From Amoebidium appalachense (taxonomy: Eukaryota > Ichthyosporea), in the NCBI GenBank assembly GCA_963693365.1, contig CAVNZM010000004.1, positions 2,294,001 to 2,358,000 of the forward strand: a DNA stretch of 64,000 bases, read 5' to 3'. Made by a program: the position numbers and the translations under genes. The notes below the pieces were generated by a model. That model saw nothing but the letters and a program-made list of their open reading frames with translations, was not told the DNA's origin and did no database searches. Shown in pieces: positions 1 to 12,471 of this stretch; positions within the stretch are counted from its first letter, which is position 1, and each line of letters opens with the position of its first letter.

Positions 1-86
1 TCCCTTCTTGCCTTCTCCGTAGGTTAAATAGTTTATGTAGGCCGTGGAAAGATGCCCGTGGTTATAGAAGACGTCTTTTGTTCTAA

Positions 87-129
<43 letters not shown>

Positions 130-150
130 CCCTCACACACACACACACAG

Positions 151-1274
151 ACGATCAACGTCGACCTGATCGAGATGGCCACCCGTGCCATGTCCGACCT
201 GCCGTTCCAGCCGTACCCCACAGCCGACATGCCGCCTATCGACTATGTGGGTGTCAAGGTGCCTCAGTTCAGCTTCAACCGTCTGGCCGGTGCTGATCCA
301 GTGCTGGGCGTGGAGATGGCTTCCACTGGTGAGGTATGTCTTAATGTGCATACATGAAGGACCCGAGTATGTGTACAATAAGCTAACCCGGGGATAATGC
401 TGTTGCAATTTATGGGCTGTTGGGATTTATGGAGCAAAAAACCACCTACAAGAGAATGGTTTTTGTTCCTGGATTTGACGGCATGAATCTCTTTTGCCCA
501 TTTGTGCCAAGAATTCTCCACCATTGCCATTAACGTTACGAAGTCTGTCCTTTCGTTGAATACTAAAAAGACAGGGCGAGATACTGACTGTGCACGTGTG
601 CAGATTGCCTGCTTCGGGCGCAACAAGCAGGAGGCATACATCAAGGGTCTGCTGGCCGTCGGCTTCAAGCTGCCCACAGAGTCAAAGAACGTCCTGCTCT
701 CTATCGGTGCGTGCATGTGTGTGTTGGCATGGAGATCCGTATTTAAGGTCAAGTTTAAAACAATCTGTCAAAACAACGCTTTTTAATGAGTCGATGCCGA
801 CATTTGGCGGAATAACCGTCGGGAAATTGTTTAGGTGTCTCGTTCTTCTAGGTTTTACAGTATAGTTGGGTGAATGTCGAATACAGCACTGTTGGACAAG
901 CGCCTGGCACGACAAGTCTACTTCTTATTGTGTATGTGGGCTGTATTGATGCATGATGTTTTCACCATGAGCCCCGCATTAGCCCTAAGAATCGAGCCCT
1001 GCCTGTTGGTTTGAGCTTGATTAACACTTGGCAAGCAGTGTTTAGCAGAGTTTAGCTCCGAAGAACAAAAAGCTCCATGTCCCTGGCACGTGCTAACTTG
1101 ATGGTATCTCCCAGGCTCGTTCAAGGAGAAGGTGGAGTTCCTGCCGTCAGCAGCCAAAATGGTGGCCATCGGTTTCAAGCTGTTTGCCTCCCCGGGCACG
1201 GCTGACTTCCTTCAGGAGCACAACGTGCCCTGTACTATGCTCGACCTGCTGGTCTCCGAGGTACTACTTTACCC

Positions 1275-1314
<40 letters not shown>

Positions 1315-1884
1315 CCTTCCCTTCCTCTTTCCTTGGTGCTTTTCCTCTTGCTGGAAAGGAAACAGTGTTTGAAAGTAGAGGGCTTGCGATGATGCTTGTT
1401 TATAGTAGTATGTGCACTGCGACACAAATTGTTGGGGCGCTCATTTACATGTTGGCCTCACCTGTCAACACTAGCGTCAGTAGTTGTATCTCTGAATAGT
1501 ACTTTTCTTACATCTTCAGCTCTTACCCAAATAAACCAGTGCACACTTAATTGTCGCCAACCACATCCCTCCTCTATCACCCCACGCTAACAGACCCCCT
1601 GCAGCAGGACGGCATGCAGGAGAAGGACGAGTACAGCATCGGCAAGTTCCTCAAGGAGAAGCTGATCGAGCTGTACATCTGCCTGCCCTCAAGGAACAAG
1701 TACCGCCGCCCTGCCTCCTACATGTCCCGCGGCTACAAGACTCGCCGTATGGCCGTCGACTTCCAGGTCAGCCCCCCCCCCCCCCGGGGCTCCGCGAACA
1801 CACTTAGAGAAATTACCACCACGGATATGTGGGGCTAGCTTTTACCACCCTGTATGCACAATGGTCTCCGTCCCCTTTCATCCA

Positions 1885-1946
<62 letters not shown>

Positions 1947-2025
1947 TACCACACTCCTCGCTTTTAAAAGCGGTACCTTCAACCACCTTATTTCATTTTG
2001 CCTGTCCAACTCCTGTGTGGCCCCA

Positions 2026-2081
<56 letters not shown>

Positions 2082-3845
2082 ACAAACCAAACAACACAAC
2101 AACAAAAAAGCGGTGGTCTGAAATTCCACACCTCTGCACAGGTGCCGCTGATCACCAACATCAAGTGTGCCAAGCTGTTTGTGGATGCGCTGGAGATGTA
2201 CCCCAACGTTGTGGACACCCCCCTGGGCTCGTACGACTCCAAGTCGTCCTACCGCATGGTGCAGCTACCTGGCTTCATCGACATGGCAGCCCACAGCACC
2301 CTCAGTGCGCCCATCGAGATTGCAGAGAACACCAGTGCTGCCCTTGCTGGCGGTGTTACCATCGTCAACATGGTGCCTGCCTCATGCGGCGAAAGTATGT
2401 TCTATTCTTTCCCCCCCCGTCCCCCCCCCCCCCCCCCCGGGGGGGGGGGGGGGGGGGGGGGGCCTTTCTTCACCAACCACCAGCGCCACCGTCAATAATT
2501 AAAAACACATACGGGCGCATACTTGTGCTGTTGCTTGTGCTTGCGGGGGGGACCTTTCTTCACCAACAACGAGCACCACCAGCGCCACCGTCAATAATTA
2601 AAACACATACGGGCGCATGCTTGTGCTGTTGCTTGTGCTTGCGTGCACCGCTCATGCAACCTGTAGTATTTGCTGTGGAAACCGGCCTTCATGCCATGTA
2701 CTCTGTGCTTCCCCCCCCCCCCCCCCCTCCCCCCCCCCCCCCCTCTCCCAACCCGTTGTGGGTGTTCTTTTTGTGTCATGATTGTGTGCGTCGTAATTTG
2801 TGACTCATTCTATTCCCCCCTTCCCCCCCCCCCTCCCCCCCCTTTCCCCCCCATGTTATGCAGCCGGCATGCCCAACCTTCTTGAGGCGCAGCTGATGGC
2901 CGGGGAGAGTGCCCACTGTGACTATGCTGTGCTGGCCTGTGCCACCGGTGATGCCACAAAGATCGACGTGACTGCTTCAGGTAATGCTGCCTTCTCCCCT
3001 CACCCACAAAGGCTCTGCTTCCCCTTGCTTTTTATGAGAGAGAGTGCCTCTTTCTCTTTCTCTCTCTGTGTGTGTAGTATGTGTAGTTATGTGCATGTTG
3101 TGTGAACGCACCTTACAGTACTTGGGGATCAGTCATACACGTGGATCCCTGAGAGTCCTGTGTGCAAGAGGTACCTGCAGCCACAATCATTGGCCAACAC
3201 CTGTGTTCCCGTGGTGTGGTCAATACACTTGCTGCATATATTTCCCTCTCCCCCCCACTTTTCCCCCCGCACCCCCTCTCTCCTTTCCCCTCGCGTGGTG
3301 TGTTGATGTATGGGTGAGTGCGGTTGACTTTGTGTGTCTGTGCATGCACGCGCACGTGTGTAAAGTTTATGCACCTTACAGTACTTGGGGATCAGTCATA
3401 CCCGTGGATCCCTGAGAGTCCTGTGTGCAAGAGGTACCTGCAGCCTCAATCATTGGCCCGCACCTGTCAGCCGTGGTGGGGTCAATACACTTGCTGCAAA
3501 CATTTCGATTCATAATTCCTGCCCCGTATGTTATGACCCAGGCTCGCCGTTATTGCTCAACACCATTGCTGTTCACATCAATCTTAGTATCCTAACGGAC
3601 ATACCCAATTATCTCTTGGTGAACATGAACACCATCTAACGGCCATGGCATATATACAGGTGAGGTTGCCGGTCTGTTTGTGCAGGCGGCAGTGCGCAGT
3701 GGTGTGCAGCCCTACCTGGGCAGCCTGTCGCAGCTGCAGCAGTGCCTGACCCACACCCCCGCCCACATGCCCATCATCGCACAGGCCACAGGCACAACCC
3801 TGGCCTCCCTGCTCTTCCTCAGCCAGGTTACTATCTCTCTCTCTC

Positions 3846-3885
<40 letters not shown>

Positions 3886-3907
3886 CCCCCTCCTGGAAAG
3901 GGGGGAA

Positions 3908-3944
<37 letters not shown>

Positions 3945-5333
3945 AAGAGAGACGGACAGGCACACTGCTCCCCCAGCGACACACACTAGAAAACACACTT
4001 GTCTTGGTAGCATGCCTGGTGGCCCAATCATTATTCAGCGCAAGGCACGACAATCCCCGTATTGATGTCCACCATATCTACTCTTTTCAGTCCATTGTAT
4101 GTATGAACAATCACTTTGACGCATCCATTCCTATTGTCGTGAAGCACATCAAAGTGCTATAGTTGTCTAACCCTTATCCCCCTTGAACACCCAATCAGAT
4201 TGTCGATCGGCCGATCCACGTGTCGCAGATCAGCACAGCTGATGATCTGCGGCTGGTGATGGCAGCCAAGGACAAACACTTCAACATCACTTGTGACGTC
4301 AATCCCCTCGTCCTCTTCCTCACCCCTCGCGACTGCTCGGATGAGAACAAGTAACCCCCCAACCCCTGCCAAGCACGCCCTGCTTGATGCAAATTCACAC
4401 TTTCATGAAAGGCATTTGGCACATTATGAACTAATCACTGTCGGCTGGGTGCCAATGTTGCCAACGGTCTTATCCCGCTGTTGCACCTCTGGGGATAGGA
4501 AATCTGTTGTCTTTTGTCTCTTGTGTAAACGCACCTTACAGTACTTGGGGATCAGTCATATCCGTGGATCCTTGAGAGTCCTGTGTGCAAGAGGTACCTG
4601 CAGCCTCAATCATTGGCCAGCACCTGTGTTCCCGTGGTGTGGTCAATACACTTGCTGCAAACAATTACCATTTTTTTCTCATGGGTTGACCGTCTTTCTG
4701 CTTCTTAGAAGTTGCAATACTGTAAGAGTGATATATGCACCTTAGATATTTGGGGCACCTCTCTGTGGTGTTTTCGAGCAACACTTGTGTGCAAGAGATA
4801 CCTGCAGCCTCAATCATTGGCCAGCCCCTTTGTTCCCGTGGTGTGGTCAATACACTTGCTGCAGACATTCATGTCTCATTGATCCGGTGCTTCGTCATTA
4901 TTTTTTCCCAGTCCGTCCTCTAAACACGTCGTTTTCATGGATGCCCCGGAGTTTCAAATTTCTGTTATTGATGCATGTTACGTATGGTCATATGTCTGCA
5001 TATGTCGACCAATAATATATAGCTATAAATATGGGTGTCTAATTGCATGTGCCGTGCAGGAGCATTATCGGCAACATGGTGGGGTCGTACGACGATGTGG
5101 AGTTCCTGTGGCAGAACCTAGCCGCCATCGACTGCTTCAGTGTTGGGCCCCTGGCTGCCCAGCACACGGCTGTCTTCCAGGTGAGTCTGGTGCCCCATGT
5201 GGCATGCTCAAAGATAATTCGTGAGCGTTTTGAGCTGTGCCTCCCCTGTTGTCCTCCCTGCAAAACACATTATCATCATTGCATGTGCTAGTCTTGTCAG
5301 TGACACGATTTTTCTCCCTTTCTTTCTTTCTTT

Positions 5334-5365
<32 letters not shown>

Positions 5366-7456
5366 TGCACTTGTGTGTATTGGTTTTGATGTTTTTGTTT
5401 TTGGGATGGAGTGTGTCTGCGCCTAACCCCTGCTTCCACGTGTATATATATCCACATGGTGCCTAATGATTTACAGGCGCTTTACGCTTCTACTTCAAGT
5501 GTGGTATGTGTACCATGTGCGTGGATATACACTTGTGTTCTATGGAGCATGCTGCACGTGCATACCTGCCAGCCCCCACACTGACCTATGATGTTTCGAA
5601 TCAGTCGGCCACCTCTCTGCTGCTGACGGCAGTCAACGAGGGCCGCCTGTCCCTGGACGAGCTCGTTGCCAAGGTAACACATTTATGCTGCCTTTGATTG
5701 GTCCCTGCAGCTGGCGCAACAAGTTGATTGGACAAATGGGATAACGTTGATACTTTATAGTGTTGTACACTTGGTGGTTGCTTGTGCTGGTTTGAACCGT
5801 CTTAAATCTTGTTTTGGGAATAAAAGGTAAGAGATTGCCGTGTCCAATGTGGAACGAACGTAAGTTCTTATGTACCTACGCTGGCCACTGTACCTGCCAA
5901 CCTCGGCCTTTCTCCTCCTCTTACACTCTTTGAAAGCCTTCGAAGGCCATATATTTCCTGAGCCTTCTCAATGGCTTTTATCACCCACTCACCGCCCTCT
6001 CACCCCCAGTACTACCACAACCCACTGCGCATTCTTCACCTTGCACCGCAACCCGACACCCACGTCGAGGTCGATATGGACCGTGACTGGGCCCTTCCAT
6101 CCACCAGCCCACTTGGTGCCCGCCAGATACACGGCTACGTGCGCCGTGTGCTCCTGCGTGGCCACACTGCCTATGTGGATGGCAAGACGTGCTCTGGTGG
6201 CAGCGGCATCAATGTGCGTGCTGTGAGCGGTGCACCCATGCAGGCTGCCCCTGCCGCTGCACCACCTGCCCAGGCACCCACACAGACCCCGGCCATGCGC
6301 GCCGGTGGATTCCCTGCTGCTCTTATGGCCGACTCGGCTGCCACCCCACAATTGGCTGCTCGCACCCCTCATATGCCTGGTACGGCTCCCCTAGCCAGTC
6401 TCAAGTGTTGCTCGTGCAGAGGCACAAACTTGTGATGTTCCTAGCACACGCTCTCCATCTGCTGTCTCGCATTCACCCACCTTTGTATTCTTCCTTCTCT
6501 CTCTGTGCCTGGACCTATGCACCCTTCTGCACGGAAAGTAGAGCAAGGGTGTGTGCCTTGTATTCAATATGTTTCAGCAATTACATGTTTCTAACATTGT
6601 CTCACACTTGCAGCTGCAGCCTACCCGGACCACCACCACGAGGCCTACCCTGCGCCATCACCCATGGTGGCTGCCCGCCAGTACCACGAGGTATTACACA
6701 AACAATTCCTTATAGTAGCAGTTGAATGCCCACAGATACACAAAGCATCTACACATGTTGATAGAATGTCATTGAACGAGCAGTAGAGAAGAAGCACTTA
6801 CCACGCCGCCCTTTTTTGATTCTTCCTTCCTTTTAACACCACACATGTGCTCCACAGTGTAATCCACCTCCCTGAAAGCGACTCACACACTCTTTCCGCA
6901 GAGCCCAGCCATCCATGCCATCCAGCAGACACCCATCTACGCTGCCCCTGCCCTGCCCCCCACCACCCCTGCCCTTATGGCTGCAGCCCACGAGGGTGGC
7001 CTGCAGCACGTGCTGTCCGTCAAGCAGTTCGACCGCAAGCGCCTGCACCAGTATGCACCTCCCCTTTAACTCAAACCACCAGCTTACCACCACACCATGC
7101 ACGCACACAAACACACAGACAGACAAATACATCTCACCCCGTGCATGGAAGAAGTTACAGGTTGTCTAGTTATTTGATATCTGTGGCACTGAGAACTGTG
7201 TGTGCTAGCTGAAAATTCTATATGTTTAGCAGCGCCCATGATGCTAGTGCCTTGATATGAATGGTCCTGATTCGTTTCATACCACTGTTGCTCTCGACTA
7301 TTTTTCTGTTCGCTTGTTTGTTTCTTCCACCATGGCCCATGGGTGCTTACGGGGTGGAACAGGGTGTTCCAGGTGGCGTCAGAGATGAGTGCCATTGTCA
7401 ACCGCATGGGCTCCATCAACCTGCTTGCCGGCAAGGTTCTCATTGCTGTCGTACGT

Positions 7457-7495
<39 letters not shown>

Positions 7496-9741
7496 GACAC
7501 ACACACACACACACATACATAGGGAGAGGAGAAATAGAGGAAGAGAAGGGGAGGACAAAGCTCCATACAAACACATACACACAACACGAGAAACTTTATT
7601 ACTGATGCACAATCTCCATGCTATGAGAATAAGCAACAACCATTCCTTGTCCTTTCACCTTTCACACACACGTAATTGTTATCCTCTCCACCCCCCACTA
7701 ACCATGCATGCAATCCACCCCAGTTCTACGAGGCATCGACACGCACAGCCACGTCGTTCCAGACGGCCATGCAACGGCTGGGTGGGCAGGTCATCTATGT
7801 GGACTCGAAGTCCTCCAGTGTGTCTAAGGGAGAGACACTCAAAGACACGAGTACGTGTGCCCCGCTGCCCGTTCTTGTTCGCCTGTGCTGATTCTGTCAG
7901 TTCACATGTGCTGTTCCCAAGTGTTTTGGGTCGTGTTCGTTGGCCCTGCGAGTATGGGGATGAAATGTTTGTGTTTGGTGCTAATGGAGGAGCATACCTG
8001 TGTACTGGTGCGGTATGATGAGGCAAAGGTGTGTGGTAGAGGAATGGTGAGGAAATGGTTGCCTGAAGGTCTGCTGTTGTTGCACTCTCTAGTGTGGTTG
8101 GGTTTATATTTGGGGGGTGCTATGTGTTTGTGTTTTGGTCTGCTGACTCGCTGCCCTGCAGTCCGCTGTCTTGACTGCTACGCTGACGTCATTGTCATCC
8201 GTCACCCCCAGGTTGGCAGGTCAGTGCCTGCCTTGACCCTCTAGCAGATAGTTTGGCCTAAGTGTGCCGGCACACACGCAAAACACACACGCACCAAGGC
8301 GCACACACACACGTGCACACAGTTGGGTGCGCACGCTCGTGTTGTGCACACACGTACGCACACACACACATGGCCTTGATATTTCGATGTCCCCCTTCCC
8401 CCCCCCCCCCCCCCCTGTGCACATGGCTGATGTTGCATACTTGAATGTTTGCCTTTGCATGTGTCCTGCACCATGCTTCTCGTCGTGTATGCGTACTTCG
8501 TACCGTTTTCCGCATTCAAACCCCCCCAGTCTTCTTTCAGAGGTGTCCTTTCAGGACAGACCACTGTGTGGAGACCGCTTTACTTCCATGCAACCGGGCA
8601 TGGTTGCTCTGTGTCGTGCATCTGTAAGCACATACGCATTTTTCGCTGCACTGCATTAGTTTGCACACACATCTGCACCGTTTTGCTCACATTGCTTGCA
8701 TAAGCAACCCTGCTCGTCTTTGATCAAGACGGGTTGACCCGCCCAAGTTCAGTTGATGCTGCTGTCTGAGTTGGAGCGTCGTATATACGCGGGCTAAGGG
8801 GTCGAAACTCAGACGCAATTGATGACTTGGGTCCTCCCTGAGGATGGGCTCTGCTTATGACGCATACTGTGCACATGGCTGATGTTGCATACTTGAATGT
8901 TTGCCTTTGCATGTGTCCTGCACCATGCTTCTCGTCGTGTATGCGTACTTCGTACCGTTTTCCGCATTCAAACCCCCCCCCAAACACACACACACAAAAA
9001 AATGAATACATATCCCCATTCACAATGCCAATTGTGTTTACCATGCTCTTCAGCTTACACAGGGCCGCATTGTGCTTGCATGATTGAAAACCTAGTTCTG
9101 ACGTGAGGGGTGTGATGCAGTGCCAAGGAGGCTGCCTCTGTGTCGTGTGTGCCCGTCATCAATGCCGGTGATGGCCCCGGAGAGCACCCCTCCCAGGTGA
9201 GTGCATGTGTGGGTGTGTAAAGGTCGTGTGTGCTGTGCATTGTCAGTGTGCATGGCCAGGTTGGTCACGTATTTCGGTGGTCTTGTGTTGGTGAACATGT
9301 CCGCAGTTTCAGCATCTTCATGAGCAGGGTGGAAGTGCTTGAATGAACAGGAAGAAGAAGCAGGGGATGAGGAGGAGGTTGGTGTGTGGGGGTGTGGCTG
9401 GGGGGGGGGGGGGGGGGGGGGGGGGGGCAATCAATACTAACATGATTCTTCCCCTGTACAGGCACTTCTCGATCTCTTCACTATCCGTGAGGAGCTGGGG
9501 ACAATCAACAACCTGACGATCACGCTGCTGGGTGACCTCAAGTTTGGGCGCACCACGCACAGTCTGATCCAGCTGCTGCGCCATTACAACGTCAGAGTCA
9601 ACCTGGTCGCTGACAAGCGCCTGGCCATGCCCCAGTACATCGTCGTATGTTGACCCATCCTCCCCCCCCCCTCGGGGTGCCAAACACATACATCTTCTTA
9701 CCCTCCCTCTCCATGTTTCAAGTGAATGCGAGCTCCTGTTG

Positions 9742-9772
<31 letters not shown>

Positions 9773-10014
9773 TTCTCTTCCCATGTCACCCCTGGGGATC
9801 ACTGGTTGTTTTTTTTTGTTACGTTTTTTGGTCTTCGTTTGTCGCTTTGCTTTTGCAATCAGCACTCTTTTACTTTTTTTCCCCTTCCCCTACCCCGCCT
9901 CCCCTCACCCTAATCCATCGCAATCTGTGATGTGCTTGGTTGTGTTTGCCATGCCAACTCCCCACAGCCTCTTCAAAAGTTGGTTCCCGAATAGAATTTA
10001 AGACTCAGTCATTC

Positions 10015-10064
<50 letters not shown>

Positions 10065-10184
10065 ACACACACACACAGGACGAGGTGCGCAAGCAGGGCA
10101 TGGTTGTGCACGAAACCGATGATTTGGAGTCCGTCCTGGCCGAGACCGATGTGCTCTACGTCACCCGTGTGCAAAAGTGAGTAG

Positions 10185-10221
<37 letters not shown>

Positions 10222-10980
10222 CAACAACAACTCGCCCACCCACCACCACCACCACCACCATCACCATTTTCCCCGATTATGAATCGATTGCAGCCCATTG
10301 CTAGTTAATTGCAACACCACTCGACACCCATGGAACCTCTGGACTACACAAGTGTCATTGTGCCCTATCTGACATTTGCATGGCTACAGGGAGCGGTTCG
10401 AGTCTGAGGCAGAGTACGAGGCAGTCAAGGGGCGGTTCTGTGTGACCAGTGCCACCTTGCACCAGTGCAAGGAGCGCATGATCATCATGCACCCCCTGCC
10501 CCGTGTCGATGAAATTGCCACCGAGGTACTTTGCCACCCCCCCCCCCCCCCTCCCCTCCACACACACACACACACACACACACACCGAGAGAGAGAGAGA
10601 GAGGAGGGGGGGATGCACAAAAAATTGCCCACCCAAAAACCACCCACCCACGTTTTGCACGCACACGTGCACGCAAACACACCGACCCTGTGCAATATCC
10701 GAGCTCCGAGTGCTCTACTTGTGACACTCGCCATACATTTTCGCACACAAAGCTTTTTATTCAGCTTTATTGGTCTCTTCCCTCTTCCCTTGGCATTCCT
10801 TTGGCACCTTCTGCATTTCCCCTATCCCACTGGGCAAGCAATCACATCACACTCTTCCCTCTGCTGACACACTCTCCCCCTCAGGTGGATTATGACCCCC
10901 GTGCGGCCTACTTCCGACAGATGAAGTACGGTCTGTACGTGCGCATGGCCCTTCTGGCCACCATCCTGCACAAGGCCTGA
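151..10980 (+). CDS. CAD: CAD/Ura2-type multifunctional pyrimidine enzyme, C-terminal part (CPSase end, MGS, inactive DHOase, ATCase)
   Basis: Cytosolic enzyme of de novo UMP synthesis; the 5' half lies left of the window. Exons by GT-AG joins and frame: 151-333, 604-706, 1115-1260, 1605-1766, 2142-2394, 2864-2980, 3660-3826, 4199-4350, 5060-5180, 5605-5673, 6010-6379, 6614-6690, 6902-7050, 7363-7450, 7724-7850, 8162-8219, 9121-9196, 9462-9644, 10079-10176, 10390-10525, 10885-10980. They total 2931 nt (976 visible residues plus TGA). Order: end of the carbamoyl-phosphate synthetase large chain (EMASTGE), MGS regulatory domain ([20 protein letters not shown]), dihydroorotase-like domain (about 240-530) lacking nearly all metal ligands, Ala/Pro-rich linker (about 540-670), and aspartate transcarbamylase (about 675-976). 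The ATCase keeps [29 protein letters not shown] and MHPLPRVDE, so it should be active. The acceptor at 5605 was preferred because earlier AGs give a stop or break the homology. Domain order is certain; single splice sites are inferred. Confidence 0.95.
3108..3500 (+). repeat. Two copies of a ~130-bp dispersed repeat in a CAD intron
   Basis: Copies at 3108-3236 and 3371-3500 both start with GCACCTTACAGTACTTGGGG and end with CAATACACTTGCTGCA, with few differences. They lie in the intron between the exons ending at 2980 and starting at 3660. No reading frame is shared between copies. Two more copies lie in a later CAD intron. Confidence 0.9.
4530..4866 (+). repeat. Two further copies of the ~130-bp CAD intron repeat
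   Basis: Copy 4530-4661 is nearly identical to the copies at 3108 and 3371. Copy 4738-4866 shares the 3' half (CCTCAATCATTGGCCAGC to CAATACACTTGCTGCA) but has a rearranged 5' half. Both sit in the intron between 4350 and 5060. Confidence 0.88.
8417..8976 (+). repeat. 452-bp unit repeat (1.2 copies) in a CAD intron
   Basis: The sequence from CACATGGCTGATGTTGC recurs exactly 452 bases later (8421 and 8873). Both passes end at CCGCATTCAAAC followed by a C run, and the second is followed by C9 and (CA)n. The unit looks identical by eye to the array at 41011-42678. It lies between the CAD exons ending at 8219 and starting at 9121. Confidence 0.9.
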
Positions 10981-12132
10981 TCACGTGTTATGCACGTGAC
11001 TGTCCCGTAGTTGTCATGTAGATGCCTGCCGTGTTTTTACAGTATTACTACACACAGAACTTTGCTTTTCTCTTGTTTTTAAGGATTCTTCTATAACGTT
11101 TCTGTGGCACACCCATGTCGGGATGTGGTATGGGCAGGCAGGGCCGCCCACAGGTTCTATATGGATTGGGGTTAAGGTTCCTTCTAGATGTGTAGAATAG
11201 AAAGGTGTAAGAAAGAGGAAGCAAACTATGCTAGTCATGTTTAGATGCTTGCAAATGTTTGATAAAATTTTGAAATCAAGGACTGGTGGCAGAGCTGAAA
11301 ATCTAGTCTGCACAAACCTACGTCGACCTGTTAGCTTGAAGGTCACCTGACTGAGTGATCATTGTTGGACGCTTGTGTACTATTTGAATTTCGAATTTGT
11401 TAGTCACATCACCTTAGTCTTCGTTTTTATTATATCCAGTAATGCTGTGGTTGTGTTTATCGACATATCAGTTTTGGCGGCTGCTGAATAAAGTGTGAGT
11501 AGGTGTTGGCTGGTCTATAGTAGCTACTTGGTCTAGCTATAGGCCGAACCTACTGTCAAGGAAAAACTGTTCCGTCCTTCGATATGAATAAAGGTTGGTT
11601 CCAATGTATGATACAGGGGTAGGCCGACTATAAGATTACGTGAATGTGACGTGTGTGTGTTGCGGTATTATGTGGTCTATCAAACTACATTTGGTGATAC
11701 ATGACCGTTCAAACTGGTGTGTGTGTGTGTTGTTTGGGCATGCAAACGATGCCACCTTGTACTTATTAGATCTCCACTGTATAGCACGTGTACATTAAAA
11801 GCGTGGTATGTGATCAATAATACCATCAGGTAGAGAAAGACCAATTCTACAGGAAGGTAATATGTATTTAGGTGTTACACATTTGCGAGTGCCATATTTG
11901 GCAATATGGTTAAGGCGGTCATTATATATAAAACGAGACATAAGGCTTAGCTTTTCAAGGTGTATGCTTTCACCGGGTCTGGTGTCGTATGGTATCTTTT
12001 TCCATTTGTTATATTGCCTGAATCATCTTGTGATTGTGTACATGTCTGATAAGTACAAAGTCACACGCACACATACATCTATGCATATGAGCGAGCGGTT
12101 CGCATGTTCAGGATCCGGACGCTACAGATAGC
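10981..12132. other. CAD 3' untranslated and intergenic DNA
   Basis: Ordinary-composition DNA without long homopolymers. It holds two AATAAA hexamers and short TG repeats near 11651 and 11718. No conserved reading frame was seen on either strand; the 89-codon frame near 11862 has no recognisable motif. Confidence 0.6.
11487..11492 (+). terminator. Candidate poly(A) signal of CAD
   Basis: AATAAA lies 507 bases after the CAD stop codon in AT-rich DNA; another AATAAA follows at 11587. The transcript end is inferred. Confidence 0.5.
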
Positions 12133-12236
12133 GTCCGCGGATAAGAACCCCCGCCAATAAGATTTCGCCCCCGGCAAAATCGTTTTTTTTTTTAGATTGG
12201 CCAGTTTTCGGGGTGATCTTATTGGTGGACGGATCA
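12133..12236. repeat. Imperfect ~100-bp hairpin (MITE-like)
   Basis: CCGCCAATAAGAT at 12151-12163 pairs with ATCTTATTGGTGG at 12216-12228. The flanking GCGTCCG and GGACGGATC and the inner TTCGCCCC and GGGGTGA also pair partly, leaving a T-rich loop. This suits a small fold-back element, but no target-site duplication is clear. Confidence 0.5.
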
Positions 12237-12471
12237 ATAAATCATGCTGGATCATGCATGATTTTGCCCGACAAAAATGGCGGGAAACTGTCCACATGTG
12301 TGTACTTTACACGAAGTTTTCACTCCTGACTCCGTCCACTCTTTTCCCACATGGTTCTGTACCTACCGTAGTTCAATCTTTACCAGCTAGAGGGGGTTGA
12401 TGTTGCAAGGGTGCCTTGATAACTAACAAATTATTACGTAGGCGGCTAGAGGGCCAAAAGTAGCCGCTAAG

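Larger units (their letters stand above)
2142..6379 (+). other. Degenerate (catalytically dead) dihydroorotase-like domain of the CAD gene
   Basis: This part of CAD aligns end to end with active animal DHOase domains but has lost the chemistry. The HxH pair after LPG-ID is replaced ([10 protein letters not shown] keeps only the second His). The position of the carboxylated Lys is Gln (GVQPYLG). The PIVAH motif is PIIAQ, the CHV motif is SQI, and the catalytic Asp region reads [11 protein letters not shown] instead of an SDHAPHT-type sequence. The fold-defining segments [20 protein letters not shown] and [16 protein letters not shown] remain. Fungal Ura2 has an equivalent inactive domain. The cell should therefore need a separate monofunctional dihydroorotase, which is not seen here. 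Confidence 0.88.

Noticed and set aside
5475-5604. Exon extension upstream of 5605 (TTACAG at 5476 or CCAG at 5575) in CAD
   Set aside because: These acceptors give a stop or a non-homologous insert. The CTGAC branch-point-like sequence and phase support 5605.
10396-10405. tRNA B-box-like GGTTCGAGTC
   Set aside because: It lies inside a CAD exon and has no matching A box or cloverleaf. A similar GGTTCGAATTCC near 58778 lies inside the claudin-like gene.
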